Counted from the first letter of the stretch, positions 17,154 through 26,324 are shown. The stretch is 64,000 bases of DNA from Chitinophaga sp. Cy-1792 (GCF_011752935.1 NZ_VWWO01000001.1:620001-684000), one strand, 5' to 3'. The notes: generated by a model from the sequence alone, not told the origin. A program made the numbers and translations.

Positions 17154-18179
17154 ATGCCCGATTTTAACCTGAATGATACCCTGAACCTCTTCCGCAAGTT
17201 CACTTTCCGCCGTGCATTCAACGCCGGTAAAGTACTCGGAAGCTATTTCGTCAGCAAATGGACTGGTAAACCCGTTCAATGGGGATACCCCATTTCCATA
17301 TCTTTTGAACCAACCACTTCCTGTAACCTCCGCTGCCCGGAATGTCCCAGCGGACTCAGAGCCTTTACCCGTCCTACGGGTATGCTCCAGCAGGATTTCT
17401 TCAAACAGACGATCGACGAAATTCATAAAGAACTGCTCTACCTGATATTCTACTTTCAGGGAGAACCTTACCTCAACCCAGGCTTCCTGGACATGGTAAA
17501 ATACGCCTCCGACAAGGGTATCTACACCGCCACCTCCACCAACGCCCATTACCTCACAGAGGCTAATGCCAAGAAAACCGTGGAAAGTGGCCTCGACAGA
17601 TTAATCATCTCCATAGATGGTACTACCCAGGACGTATATACGCAGTACCGTGTAGGTGGCCAGCTGGATAAAGTTATCCAGGGCGCCAAAAACATTGTAA
17701 AGTGGAAGAAAGAACTCAACTCTACCAAGCCTTTTGTCTTCTTCCAGTTCCTGGTTGTGAAACCTAACGAACACCAGATAGAGGACATTAAACGGCTGGC
17801 AAAGGAAATCGGGGTTGACCAGGTTCGTTTCAAAACGGCGCAGGTATACGATTATGAAGAAGGCAACCGCCTGATTCCTACGATCGACAAATACTCCCGT
17901 TACCATCGCAATGAAGACGGTACCTACGCGATCAAGAATAAGCTGAGTAACCACTGCTGGCGACTCTGGCACTCTCCGGTTGTTACCTGGGACGGGCTGG
18001 TAGTGCCCTGCTGCTTCGATAAAGATGCACAACACCGCCTCGGCAACCTGAAAAAAGAATCTTTCAAGGCCTTATGGCATAATAAAGAGTATATCCGTTT
18101 CCGTAGTGAAATCCTGGAAACACGCAAAAACATTGATATCTGCGCCAATTGTAGCGAAGGCACAAAGGTTTGGGGATAA
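17154..18179 (+). CDS. radical SAM protein with SPASM domain
   Basis: 341 residues. The radical SAM [4Fe-4S] motif is SFEPTTSCNLRCPECPSG, with the CxxxCxxC spacing, around residues 50-60. The barrel runs to about 240. A C-terminal SPASM-type cluster region has Cys residues in NHCWRLWHSPVV, VVPCCFDKD and NIDICANCSEG. SPASM proteins are often peptide- or protein-modifying enzymes (anaerobic sulfatase maturation, RiPP chemistry), but many in Bacteroidota have no known substrate. No precursor peptide or sulfatase is adjacent. It stands alone and ends in a 22-bp hairpin. Confidence 0.9.
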   Translation: MPDFNLNDTLNLFRKFTFRRAFNAGKVLGSYFVSKWTGKPVQWGYPISISFEPTTSCNLRCPECPSGLRAFTRPTGMLQQDFFKQTIDEIHKELLYLIFYFQGEPYLNPGFLDMVKYASDKGIYTATSTNAHYLTEANAKKTVESGLDRLIISIDGTTQDVYTQYRVGGQLDKVIQGAKNIVKWKKELNSTKPFVFFQFLVVKPNEHQIEDIKRLAKEIGVDQVRFKTAQVYDYEEGNRLIPTIDKYSRYHRNEDGTYAIKNKLSNHCWRLWHSPVVTWDGLVVPCCFDKDAQHRLGNLKKESFKALWHNKEYIRFRSEILETRKNIDICANCSEGTKVWG

Positions 18180-18180
18180 T

Positions 18181-18238
18181 ATTTCATCTACCTAAAATAT
18201 TTATATCATTGATGGTAAATATTTTAGGTAGATGAAAT
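18181..18238. terminator. 22-bp perfect inverted repeat after the radical SAM gene
   Basis: ATTTCATCTACCTAAAATATTT (18181-18202) pairs perfectly with 18217-18238 across a 14-base loop, starting two bases after the stop codon. It is unusually long and AT-rich for a terminator and has no T-run. Confidence 0.65.
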
Positions 18239-18350
18239 TGTCTGTAAAAATATCGTTGAGATAGTGGGGATAACTATTAACGGTGATGGCTGAACGCCAC
18301 AACTATCTGTAGAAGATTATTCCGGAAAAGGGAATTCAAAAGAATGCTGT

Positions 18351-18722
18351 TCAAAAATCAGGCTCCTCTGCCTGTCGTTTGCTTTCTTTCTTTTTCTTAC
18401 GGGCATCCGCCACTTTATTAAAGAGTTTGATACCCAGCTGTACACCAAAGAATTCCAAAGCTGTCATCAACGCACCGGTAGCAAAGTTTTTAAACTTACC
18501 GCTTTCCCAGGCGAGCCTGGCAAACTTGCCGGCCATACTGATCGCACCTTTGTGATTGCCACTTCCGGGGATTACAGCATTCAAAGCCATCTTTTTATAA
18601 TTATCCTTGAAATAGTCAACCCTGTCCAGCAACTGGTCCTCCAGTCGTACCGACCGTTTTTTGAGCCGGTCCAGTTCCTGTTCCAGCGCATCAAAGCCAT
18701 TGATTTTCTTTTTCTTCGGCAT
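18351..18722 (-). CDS. hypothetical basic protein in the YtxH/holin-like operon
   Basis: 123 residues, rich in Lys at both ends (MPKKKKINGFDALEQELDRLKKR and ADARKKKKESKRQ). The N-terminal third is a likely coiled coil. The middle has amphipathic stretches (GAISMAGKFARLAWESG, NFATGALMTALEFFGVQLG) but no strong membrane helix. No family recognised. It is the third gene of a minus-strand operon after the YtxH-like and DUF1469-type genes (12 bases after the latter), so it probably serves the same envelope function. Confidence 0.7.
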   Translation of the reverse strand: MPKKKKINGFDALEQELDRLKKRSVRLEDQLLDRVDYFKDNYKKMALNAVIPGSGNHKGAISMAGKFARLAWESGKFKNFATGALMTALEFFGVQLGIKLFNKVADARKKKKESKRQAEEPDF

Positions 18723-18734
18723 AAAGTTTAGTCT

Positions 18735-19220
18735 TTAGAGATGTTCATTGGCTTCATCATCCGGAACATAATCCGGATAAATACTTTGCGCTTCATCTGC
18801 CGCTTTTTTCTCTGCTCTTTTTCCCATCGGTACTTCCTCTTCTTCACGGTCTTCCAGCTCATCGATCAGTACGGTGATCAATAACTTAGATAAAGGCCTT
18901 TCAATCAGCTGTTTACGGAACAGGATAATAGCTACGAACAACAGGATAAATAACCCTGAAGCACAGGTAAAACCTATGGTGAAGCTGCCTGTTTTTTCTC
19001 CGATCCAAAATGCGACCAGCATTCCGAGGAAAACAATAACAAAAAAGAACAACAGGAAAGCCATCAAAACTGAGAAAAACAATCCCAATGCTTTTGATAG
19101 CTTTCCCGCTGCCTGGAGTTTTAAGATATCCAGCCTCGTTTCGAGGTAATCTTTAGCTACTTTTCCTGTTTGCTTAAAATAGTCGCTGAAATTTTCTTCC
19201 ATGCAAAACTTTTTGATCAA
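18735..19220 (-). CDS. phage_holin_3_6 / DUF1469-type membrane protein (YqjE-like)
   Basis: 161 residues. An N-terminal amphipathic part (about 10-45, with YFKQTGKVAKDYLETRLDILKLQ) precedes two membrane helices (about 50-72 and 80-105), then a charged C-terminal tail rich in Glu and Asp. This is the layout of the DUF1469 / phage holin superfamily III proteins, which in many bacteria sit next to YtxH- or ElaB-like proteins in stress-induced envelope operons. It lies six bases after the YtxH-like gene. There is no lysis or phage context. Confidence 0.8.
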   Translation of the reverse strand: MIKKFCMEENFSDYFKQTGKVAKDYLETRLDILKLQAAGKLSKALGLFFSVLMAFLLFFFVIVFLGMLVAFWIGEKTGSFTIGFTCASGLFILLFVAIILFRKQLIERPLSKLLITVLIDELEDREEEEVPMGKRAEKKAADEAQSIYPDYVPDDEANEHL

Positions 19221-19226
19221 AGAGGA

Positions 19227-19421
19227 TTAAGCCAGTTCATTTTCGAGTGCGTCTTCGAAATGATCTTTTTTCTTTCTCCATTTATCTTTCAGCTTATCAG
19301 CCTGAAATTTCATTCTGTCAACCAGTTCGTCTTTCTTGTCGGAGTTCAGGAAATAACCAACTGCAACACCTACGGCGGCACCTACGATAAATGAAACCAC
19401 TGCTTTTGAACTATTACTCAT
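19227..19421 (-). CDS. YtxH-like small membrane protein
   Basis: 64 residues. An N-terminal hydrophobic, glycine-containing segment (VVSFIVGAAVGVAVGYFL) is followed by a long charged helix rich in Lys and Asp (DELVDRMKFQADKLKDKW). This is typical of YtxH-domain proteins, general-stress membrane proteins of unknown mechanism. First gene of a three-gene minus-strand operon (19421 to 18351). The start ATG at 19421 has an AAAAAAACTTTATT leader and no Shine-Dalgarno motif. Confidence 0.82.
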   Translation of the reverse strand: MSNSSKAVVSFIVGAAVGVAVGYFLNSDKKDELVDRMKFQADKLKDKWRKKKDHFEDALENELA

Positions 19422-19632
19422 AATAAAGTTTTTTTAAAGATGAAATAATAATAATTTTTGCTCGGTACCTCCTGGTGCACAAACATTATTCCATTTTTGA
19501 ATAGGTGTTGAAAAAAACCTGGGTTACCAAGAGCATTAAGAACAAGTAGTTATGGTTTTTGTTTAGTGTTTACAACAATCTAACGTTGTGGCCCCGCTTT
19601 TGAAAGTAGCATATTTTTTAAGAAATTAAGTT

Positions 19633-20724
19633 ATGAGCTATATCGATAACGACCGGTTAAAGCAGATTGGATTTTTACTTTTAATCACATTTCTGGCAAT
19701 TCTGCTGTTTACAAAATTATATACTTATTTCCCGGGCTTCCTGGGGGCAGTTACCTTTTATGTACTGTGCAGGAAATGGCAGTTTAAGCTGGTGGAGCTT
19801 AAAAAGTGGAATAGCAGTCTGGCAGCGGCTTTACTCATGCTGCTCACTTTTCTGATCATATTGCTGCCGGTAGGAATGCTGATTAACCTGCTGACAGCCA
19901 AGGCTTCCTATGCAGTGGCTCATTCTGCCGATCTGATATCTTCCGTTAAAGGCCTGAACGACCGGCTCTCCGAAGAGCTGGGCTTTAACATCCTGACGGA
20001 TGCACGTATCCAGAAGCTACAGGAAAACATTACGGCCTTTCTTCCGGGCTTTCTGGGCGCCACTTTCAATACACTGACCTCCATCGCTATCATGTATTTC
20101 ATTCTCTATTTCATGCTGGTATATGGCCGGCAAATGGAGGAAACGCTGTATGAATATATTCCGCTGAAAGATGAAAATGTGGTACTGCTGGGTACAGAAT
20201 TCAACAAACTGGTCATTGCCAACGCAGTGGGTATTCCGCTGATTGCGTTTATCCAGGGACTGGTGTCATTGGTAGGTTACCTCATCTTTGGGGTTCCGCA
20301 GGCGATGTTCTGGTTTATAGTGACGTGTTTTGCCGCCATGTTGCCGGTAATTGGCGCCGCTGCAGTGTATGTGCCGCTGGGTGTATACTTCCTGGCAACC
20401 GGCACTGTGTTGCAGGGTGTGGAGGTATTGATCTATGGTTTCCTGATCGTTGGTACTTCAGATAATATCTCCCGGTTATTGCTGGCAAAGCGTATTGCAG
20501 ATGTTCACCCGTTGATTACCATATTTGGTGTGATCATCGGCGTTAGCCTGTTTGGATTTATAGGCCTGATTTTCGGGCCATTGCTGATATCTATGTTTAT
20601 CCTGCTGCTGAAGATCTACAGTAATGAATACCTGGTGAAAAAGAGAACCGCTCCTGAGGTAGCCAGGATTAAAAAAGATGTGGTGGCAAGAGATAAAACC
20701 AAAAGACAGCGTGGAGCGCCTTGA
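19633..20724 (+). CDS. AI-2E family transporter
   Basis: 363 residues with about eight membrane helices, some in pairs near the N-terminus (about 12-75) and the remainder between 145 and 325. Family marks include LLGTEFNKLVIANAVGIPLIAFIQGL, the FGVPQAMFWFIVTCFAAMLPVIGA stretch and HPLITIFGVIIGVSLFGFIGLIFGP. The family (formerly UPF0118, PerM-like) exports autoinducer-2 in one case and exchanges Na+/H+ in others, so the substrate is open. It ends directly against nadD (no gap), which is on the opposite strand. Confidence 0.9.
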   Translation: MSYIDNDRLKQIGFLLLITFLAILLFTKLYTYFPGFLGAVTFYVLCRKWQFKLVELKKWNSSLAAALLMLLTFLIILLPVGMLINLLTAKASYAVAHSADLISSVKGLNDRLSEELGFNILTDARIQKLQENITAFLPGFLGATFNTLTSIAIMYFILYFMLVYGRQMEETLYEYIPLKDENVVLLGTEFNKLVIANAVGIPLIAFIQGLVSLVGYLIFGVPQAMFWFIVTCFAAMLPVIGAAAVYVPLGVYFLATGTVLQGVEVLIYGFLIVGTSDNISRLLLAKRIADVHPLITIFGVIIGVSLFGFIGLIFGPLLISMFILLLKIYSNEYLVKKRTAPEVARIKKDVVARDKTKRQRGAP

Positions 20725-21294
20725 TTATTTGTAGTAATTGTTTTCGGCGATGTAGTTGATCACATTATCCGGCACCATATATCTCACTGATTTCCCTTCT
20801 TTTATCCATTTTCGTATATCCGTTGCCGATATATCGAGCATAGGTGCGTCCAATATTTCCAGTTTGGCGCCGTAAGTATCTTTTATTTCATGGCCGGGCC
20901 GGCGATATACATAAATCGGGTAATTCCGGATGATGTGTTCGTAGTTTTTCCAGCGTGGCAGGTTCTGGAAACTATCACTGCCCATAATGATGCAGAATTC
21001 CTGTGTGGGAAACTTTTCCCCCAGATATGCCAGCGTATCTACAGTAAAGGAAGGCCGTGGCAATGAGAATTCGATATTACTCGCTCTGAGCCGGGGTTCA
21101 TCTTTAATGGCCAGTTCTACCAGATGAAACCTGTCGTGCTCATTCAGCAGGGTGGACGAAGGTTTTAATGGGTTCTGCGGAGAAACCACCAGCCAAACCT
21201 TGTCGAGATCGGTGTTATATGCCACGTAATTGGCTATTATCAAATGCCCTGTGTGTATAGGATTAAACGATCCAAAATACAAGCCTATCTTCAT
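20725..21294 (-). CDS. nadD: nicotinate-nucleotide adenylyltransferase
   Basis: 189 residues, normal for NadD. The nucleotidyltransferase motif reads GLYFGSFNPIHTGHLIIANY. Later signatures are VVSPQNPLKP, IMGSDSFQNLPRWKNYE and the C-terminal ISATDIRKWIKEGKSVRYMVPDNV. It adenylates nicotinate mononucleotide to deamido-NAD in the cytoplasm. With nadA (59456-60463) this window holds two steps of the de novo NAD pathway, but not in one operon. Its start is 71 bases downstream of the paaD stop on the same strand, so read-through from the paa operon is possible. Confidence 0.95.
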   Translation of the reverse strand: MKIGLYFGSFNPIHTGHLIIANYVAYNTDLDKVWLVVSPQNPLKPSSTLLNEHDRFHLVELAIKDEPRLRASNIEFSLPRPSFTVDTLAYLGEKFPTQEFCIIMGSDSFQNLPRWKNYEHIIRNYPIYVYRRPGHEIKDTYGAKLEILDAPMLDISATDIRKWIKEGKSVRYMVPDNVINYIAENNYYK

Positions 21295-21365
21295 AATTCA
21301 TCTATAAATTTGCCGCGGCATATCAATTAATGCGCGTAAAAATAGGCATTTCCTGCATTCTCCGG

Positions 21366-21857
21366 CTATTCAAGGGGTTTAAAGTGCTCAAATACCTGTC
21401 CGCAGGATTTGCAGTAGTGTATCGCCCGGCACAATGTAGACCCGAATGGAGACCGTAAATAGGTGTCTTTGCTGCCGCAGTGAGGACAAGGTGTTTCAAT
21501 AAAAATTTCTTCAGTCAATTCGGAGTCGAGCTTTCGGGGTGGCGCAATACCGAATTGCTGTAGCTTTTCTTTGGCTTCCGCAGTCATCCTGTTACTTTGC
21601 CAGGTCACTGTTTTATCAACAGTAACAGTTACGGGGATGTTCAGGTCAGCATTTACCTGATCACGGATATTCTTCTGGATATAACTAACTGCCGGACAGG
21701 CAGCAAAGGTGGGTATCATGGCAATATGAACGCCATCCTCTGCTACTTGTACGTCAGTAATCATTCCCAGTTCCAGCACATTCAATACTGGTATTTCCGG
21801 GTCCATTACTTTTTCCAGTGATTTATACACCGCAGCTATGGAAACTAATGTTGTCAT
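21366..21857 (-). CDS. paaD: phenylacetyl-CoA epoxidase subunit PaaD
   Basis: 163 residues. Residues about 8-100 are a DUF59/MIP18-like domain (EKVMDPEIPVLNVLELGMI, then PTFAACPAVSYIQKNIRDQV). The C-terminal part carries a zinc-finger-like set of cysteines, TPCPHCGSKDTYL and HYCKSCGQVFEHF. PaaD is thought to help assemble or insert the metal centre of the PaaABC epoxidase. Fourth gene of the paaABCD operon, three bases after paaC. Confidence 0.92.
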   Translation of the reverse strand: MTTLVSIAAVYKSLEKVMDPEIPVLNVLELGMITDVQVAEDGVHIAMIPTFAACPAVSYIQKNIRDQVNADLNIPVTVTVDKTVTWQSNRMTAEAKEKLQQFGIAPPRKLDSELTEEIFIETPCPHCGSKDTYLRSPFGSTLCRAIHYCKSCGQVFEHFKPLE

Positions 21858-21860
21858 TGT

Positions 21861-22622
21861 TTACCAGTTTGCTTTAGTATCTATATGAATCACCTCTCCC
21901 ATTTCCTTTAACAATGGGGCCAGATAAGGAGTATGTACGCCCTGTCTGCCACCGAATGCCGGTTGTATCGATGATATATCCGGCAGGTTGAGCGATGATT
22001 TTACCAGTACAGGATAGATTCTATCCAGCCAGCGATGATATAATGCAGTTTCTCCCGGATAAACTTTTTCATCGGTCAGCAGCGACTCAAATTCCCTGGA
22101 AGGCTCAAAGATGCCTGCTGCCAGGGCAATGGTTTCATTCAGTGCTGTTTGCATACGATCATAGCTTTCCTCGCCGGCTTGTCCCAACTGAATCACCCAT
22201 GCGTTGGCGTGGAGAGTATGATATTTCAGTTCTCCCTTGAACTTCCTGGCCAGGTGCTGCAGTGGTTCAAAGCTGCTGTCCGCAAAGCTTTCATATCGTA
22301 CCGTTTCTGCCATATCAAATAAGAAATGCCGCATAAGCGACAGGTCATATCCGCTGTTAGGCATTTCTACGAGGTGGCAGCATTTAAAATCCTTTTCAGC
22401 CCTGCAAAATGCATACTGGTCGGGGTCGGTGCCGCCTAATTGTTCCTGGATTACTTTATATAATGCGAGGGCATGGCCAATTTTGTCCTGGGCCATGGAA
22501 GAAAACGCGATATCTTCTTCCATCATAGGTCCGAGGCCCGTCCATTCGGAATTTCGGTGTCCCTGAATTAATTCATCATCTGCCATTTTGGTGAGCAGAT
22601 CTGTAAGTGCATTATTGAGCAT
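21861..22622 (-). CDS. paaC: phenylacetyl-CoA epoxidase structural subunit PaaC
   Basis: 253 residues, all-helical ferritin-like fold. Typical segments are MADDELIQGHRNSEWTGLGP, EEDIAFSSMAQDKIGHALAL, FDMAETVRYESFADSS and AFGGRQGVHTPYLAPLLKEM. PaaC pairs with the catalytic PaaA in the ring-epoxidising complex that acts on phenylacetyl-CoA but does not itself carry the active di-iron site. It overlaps the end of paaB by 11 bases, which suggests translational coupling. Confidence 0.93.
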   Translation of the reverse strand: MLNNALTDLLTKMADDELIQGHRNSEWTGLGPMMEEDIAFSSMAQDKIGHALALYKVIQEQLGGTDPDQYAFCRAEKDFKCCHLVEMPNSGYDLSLMRHFLFDMAETVRYESFADSSFEPLQHLARKFKGELKYHTLHANAWVIQLGQAGEESYDRMQTALNETIALAAGIFEPSREFESLLTDEKVYPGETALYHRWLDRIYPVLVKSSLNLPDISSIQPAFGGRQGVHTPYLAPLLKEMGEVIHIDTKANW

Positions 22623-22992
22623 GGTTGGTGGTTCCTTTGGATTGCTTGAATTTGTTGATCTTCTCCATCACCTTGAAGCCGCTGGCGTCGCGGTAATTCT
22701 TCTCCAGGTTATTCTCGAACATATCTTCATCTTCTGTATCAAATGCGAGTATGTCGGCACTTCTGACTACCCACAGGTTAACGCATTTCTTTCTGCGGCC
22801 AAATTGTTCCTTGGCAAAAATCAGCGCCAGTTGCGGATCGGGAGCATGCACGCAGCCTACATGTTCGTGGTGGGCGCCTCTTTTTTCCTGATGAAATACC
22901 TCATACACATTCCAGTTCTCTCCTTCTTCAACTTTGATTATATCCGTAGCATTGCCCAGTTTAAGCCTGTTTACACGTGGATCTAAAGACAT
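22612..22992 (-). CDS. paaB: phenylacetyl-CoA epoxidase subunit PaaB
   Basis: 126 residues from the ATG at 22992. A longer reading upstream exists, but it would overlap the end of paaA and adds residues unlike the family, so I reject it. PaaB marks are WNVYEVFHQEKRGAHHEHVGCVHAPDPQLAL and RRKKCVNLWVV. PaaB is required for epoxidase function, probably bridging PaaAC heterodimers. Second gene of the operon, 35 bases after paaA and overlapping paaC. Confidence 0.92.
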   Translation of the reverse strand: MSLDPRVNRLKLGNATDIIKVEEGENWNVYEVFHQEKRGAHHEHVGCVHAPDPQLALIFAKEQFGRRKKCVNLWVVRSADILAFDTEDEDMFENNLEKNYRDASGFKVMEKINKFKQSKGTTNHAQ

Positions 22993-23027
22993 GATTTGTA
23001 GTATATATTGGAATTGTTTTGAATTAG

Positions 23028-24026
23028 CTAAGCGACTGGCAGTGCGTGTTTTTCTGCAGGGTTCATTAAAGCCTTGCGTACCCATCTGCCTTGTTCTTCT
23101 GCCCATTTACGTACCTGGAGGCGTTCTTCATTACAAGGGCCTCCTCCGTTTATTACCCGGAAGAATTCATCCCAGTCAGGATCTGAATATTCCCATCGTC
23201 CTGTTGTAGCATTCTTTTGCAGGGCAGGATCAGGAAGGGTTAAACCCAGTTCCCATATTTTAGGAACATAGGCATCCAGGAACTGGTTGCGCATATCATC
23301 ATTGCTGGCCATTTTCACTTTCCACTGCATCAGTTTTTCACTGTGCTGGCTGTTTTTGTCCGGAGGGCCAAAGAAATGCATGATAGGCTGCCACCATCTG
23401 TTGAGCGCATCCTGCAGCATGGCTTTCTGTTCAGGTGTGCCGGTGGCGAGTTCAATAAATGCGTCGTGTCCTTGTTTGAGGTGGAAACTTTCTTCGTAGC
23501 AGATACGTTCCAATGCCCTGCAATAAGGGCCGTAAGAGCCTTTGGCATTCGCTACCTGGTTAACGATAGCTGCCGCATCGATCAGGAAACCGATAACAGT
23601 AACATCCGCCCATGTTTTGGCTGGATAGTTAAATACATTGGAATATTTGGATTTGCCACTGAGCAGGTCGTTGATCATCTCTTCCCTGGATTTTCCCAGT
23701 GTTTCGGCTGCATTGTACAACAGCTGACCATGACCGATCTCATCCTGTACTTTGGCTATCAGGGCAAGTTTACGTTTAAATCCGGGGGCACGGGTAATCC
23801 AGGTACCTTCCGGCAACGCGCCAATGATCTCAGAATGAGCATGTTGTTCAATTAAACGGATGAGTTGCCTGCGATATTCAGCTGGCATCCAGTCGCCAGG
23901 TTCTATTTTCTCTCCCCTTGCGATGCGTTCCTCAAATGCAGCCAGCTTTTCCGGCTCATCATGGACTTGCTCTTCCCGCAACTGTTTCCTGTTGGGTTCA
24001 TCAAATATATATCCGCCGCCGTACAT
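23028..24026 (-). CDS. paaA: phenylacetyl-CoA epoxidase catalytic subunit PaaA
   Basis: 332 residues. The di-iron ligands expected in PaaA are visible in [34 protein letters not shown] (DExxH type) and [16 protein letters not shown] (EExxH type). PaaA performs the oxygen insertion on phenylacetyl-CoA to form the ring-1,2-epoxide, the first committed step of aerobic phenylacetate catabolism. First gene of a paaABCD operon on the minus strand. The electron-donating reductase PaaE is not in the window, nor are paaK, paaG, paaZ or a PaaX/PaaR regulator. Confidence 0.94.
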   Translation of the reverse strand: MYGGGYIFDEPNRKQLREEQVHDEPEKLAAFEERIARGEKIEPGDWMPAEYRRQLIRLIEQHAHSEIIGALPEGTWITRAPGFKRKLALIAKVQDEIGHGQLLYNAAETLGKSREEMINDLLSGKSKYSNVFNYPAKTWADVTVIGFLIDAAAIVNQVANAKGSYGPYCRALERICYEESFHLKQGHDAFIELATGTPEQKAMLQDALNRWWQPIMHFFGPPDKNSQHSEKLMQWKVKMASNDDMRNQFLDAYVPKIWELGLTLPDPALQKNATTGRWEYSDPDWDEFFRVINGGGPCNEERLQVRKWAEEQGRWVRKALMNPAEKHALPVA

Positions 24027-24088
24027 AGTGCGATTGTTTTGGTTGATTCGTAAATTACGGAAAAAAGCCCGTTAATAGTAGAAATGGA

Positions 24089-24790
24089 TTGTTAAAAAGC
24101 CTAATTTTAGGAGTAGGATTTTTTATGTTTCTGATACAGTCTATATTAAGCTTAGCGCTGCTTTTCTCCCTTCCTGTGAGAGAAAAAAAGACGACTGTAC
24201 CAGTTTCAAAAAATCCGGTCGTTCAGCTGGATTTTTACTTCCAGGAACAACCAGATTCAGCAGACTTAGACACGGTATTTTATTCGCCTTTTCGTAAGCT
24301 TACCTGGAACGACTTCAAAGGAAAGCCTTCTTCAGATGGCCCCAGTGCGGCCCTCTCCTATACCAGCTTTTCCTATGAAGGCAGCAGCAGGATTTATAAA
24401 GACACCCTTCATATTTCCCTGCAGTTACAGGTGTTCTTCATAAAAAGCGCATCATGGGTACGCCCCGAATATGAAACGCCCTATGTGCTGAACCACGAAC
24501 AACTACATTTCGATATCACCAGAGTGGTAGTAGAAAGATTTAAACAACGCTTAAAACAAACCCCACTGAACCGGGACGATTACGACAGCGTTATACAATT
24601 TCAGTACCTCGAAGCGTTTAGAGAGATGAACAGGCTGCAATATGCCTTTGATCGCGAAACGCATAACGGCCTTAATGCCGCCGCACAGGCAGTATGGCAT
24701 GATAAAATAGCCATGGCACTGAAAAACAACGGAAATTTTCCGGAAGAATTAGGCAACGATATCAACAATATCCAGCTCAAGCCGTATTAA
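24089..24790 (+). CDS. secreted or anchored HEXXH protein, possible DUF922-type metallopeptidase
   Basis: 233 residues from a TTG at 24089; an in-frame ATG at 24125 is the alternative start. A hydrophobic stretch (residues 5-28) acts as signal or anchor. The rest has LTWNDFKGKPSSDGPSAAL, similar to the N-terminal WxDFkg motif of DUF922-like proteins, and a zinc-protease motif NHEQLHFDIT, with HEQLH at residues 136-140. The downstream helix EAFREMNRLQYAFDRETHNG may carry further ligands. Proteolytic activity is inferred from the motif only. It stands alone, diverging from paaA and followed by an S41 peptidase gene 71 bases on. Confidence 0.7.
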   Translation: MLKSLILGVGFFMFLIQSILSLALLFSLPVREKKTTVPVSKNPVVQLDFYFQEQPDSADLDTVFYSPFRKLTWNDFKGKPSSDGPSAALSYTSFSYEGSSRIYKDTLHISLQLQVFFIKSASWVRPEYETPYVLNHEQLHFDITRVVVERFKQRLKQTPLNRDDYDSVIQFQYLEAFREMNRLQYAFDRETHNGLNAAAQAVWHDKIAMALKNNGNFPEELGNDINNIQLKPY

Positions 24791-24861
24791 ACTTTTCGTG
24801 TATTTTACCGTTTAACCTGTAACGTTAGTTATAAAATACCGTCATGCTTTAAACTCTACAT

Positions 24862-26310
24862 ATGCGACCAAATCTTACCCTAAGGCTACTCACTGCCTTT
24901 GCCCTGCTAAGCCTCTGCTTTGCAGCCTGTAAAAAGGATATGGCAACCAACAGTGGTGGCAATAAACCCTCCAGCGGGATAGTATCCTTCAACGATAGCA
25001 TTTTCGACGTATTTAAAGATATTTACCTTTGGACGGATGCCGTTCCGGATTCCGCTACCTTTAAGCCAGATAGTTACCCCTCCGCCGGAGCCATGTTCGA
25101 CTCCCTCATCGGGTTCAAAAAAGATGCTAACGGCGCTAACCTCGACAGATACAGCTTCATCGACGATGGCACCACCTCTAAAGTACTGTCAGGACAAGCC
25201 GGCGACATGGGCTTCCAGGTAGGTTATCAGACTTCAACAGAACTCCGCGTAGTATACGTTTATCCCGGCTCCCCAGCCGATAAAGCAGGCATTAAAAGAG
25301 GCTGGCAGGTTACCTCCGTTAACGGTACCACCACTTTTGGCCTGAACACTGCCACCTATACCATATTAGACAACGCATTCAGCGCCTCATCTGCCACCTT
25401 TATCTTCAAAAAACCTGATGGTACCAGCCAGACTTCTACCCTCGCCGCTGCCAGTTATTCACTTAATCCGGTGCTCTACTCCCATTCCTATACCCTCAGC
25501 GGAGTCAATGTAGGATACCTGGTATTCAATACCTTCGTTCAGTTAAGCGTGGTACAGCCAGAGCTGGACAGCATTTTCGGCGCATGGAAAACTGCTGGTG
25601 TTAACAATGTAATCATCGACCTGAGATATAACGGTGGCGGATATGCAGAAACAGCGGAATATATCGCCAATAAACTGGCGCCAACAACCGTGGCCAATTC
25701 CCTCATGTATACTGCCTATTTCAATACCGGTGTAACCAATGGCACTTTCGGATGGCTGTTTAAAACCATGAAAGCCACTCCGAATTACCCTAATTACTTC
25801 TGGACAGATATCTACCATTCAGAAGCAACGACCTACGCTAAAACCAATTTCGCAGGTACTACCGGCTTCTTTGGCAATGGCATCAAACTTACTTTTCTGG
25901 TAACACACAATACCGTTTCAGCCAGCGAATTGCTCTATAACGTATTGATCCCCAGCATGAGCCCTAAACTGGTAGGTAGCCAGACGTATGGTAAACCAAC
26001 CGGATTTATCGATATTAATTTCGGTACAACAGATATGTTTGCTGTATGTATGCAGAATAAAAACTCGGCCGGCAACGGTGATTATTTCTCCGGATTCTCA
26101 CCAAACATCAGCGTACTGGATGATTATACCAACGACTGGGGTAGTTTTTCAGATCCGCTGTTGAAAGCTGCCTTACTGGATATGGGTGTTCCAGCCAGCG
26201 TATTCGCCCGCCAGGCTAATGTAGAATCTACCCGCTCAGCATTGATTCCTAAGTTCTACACACAAGGAAACAAGTTTCAGGGTACTATCCAGAAATTTAA
26301 GAGAAACTGA
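24862..26310 (+). CDS. S41-family (tail-specific) peptidase lipoprotein with PDZ domain
   Basis: 482 residues. The N-terminus (MRPNLTLRLLTAFALLSLCF, then AACKKD) is a lipoprotein signal with the modified Cys at about residue 22. An N-terminal domain (about 30-100) precedes a PDZ domain (about 105-190, with DMGFQVGYQ and VYPGSPADKAGIKRGWQVTS). The S41 protease core follows. Nucleophile Ser353 lies in TVSASELL and the general-base Lys378 in SQTYGKPTG, a spacing normal for the Ser-Lys dyad. It probably degrades or processes envelope proteins in the periplasm. It ends in a bidirectional terminator shared with the M28 peptidase gene. Confidence 0.92.
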   Translation: MRPNLTLRLLTAFALLSLCFAACKKDMATNSGGNKPSSGIVSFNDSIFDVFKDIYLWTDAVPDSATFKPDSYPSAGAMFDSLIGFKKDANGANLDRYSFIDDGTTSKVLSGQAGDMGFQVGYQTSTELRVVYVYPGSPADKAGIKRGWQVTSVNGTTTFGLNTATYTILDNAFSASSATFIFKKPDGTSQTSTLAAASYSLNPVLYSHSYTLSGVNVGYLVFNTFVQLSVVQPELDSIFGAWKTAGVNNVIIDLRYNGGGYAETAEYIANKLAPTTVANSLMYTAYFNTGVTNGTFGWLFKTMKATPNYPNYFWTDIYHSEATTYAKTNFAGTTGFFGNGIKLTFLVTHNTVSASELLYNVLIPSMSPKLVGSQTYGKPTGFIDINFGTTDMFAVCMQNKNSAGNGDYFSGFSPNISVLDDYTNDWGSFSDPLLKAALLDMGVPASVFARQANVESTRSALIPKFYTQGNKFQGTIQKFKRN

Positions 26311-26324
26311 TTACTATCAGATAT

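Noticed and set aside
18735..19220. Prophage lysis cassette (holin-like gene with nearby GH25 lysozyme)
   Set aside because: The GH25 gene is 1.7 kb away in another transcription unit with an anchor sequence, and the DUF1469 gene is in a YtxH stress operon.
22993..23106. Extended N-terminus of PaaB
   Set aside because: It would overlap the paaA coding end and adds Arg-rich residues unlike the family.
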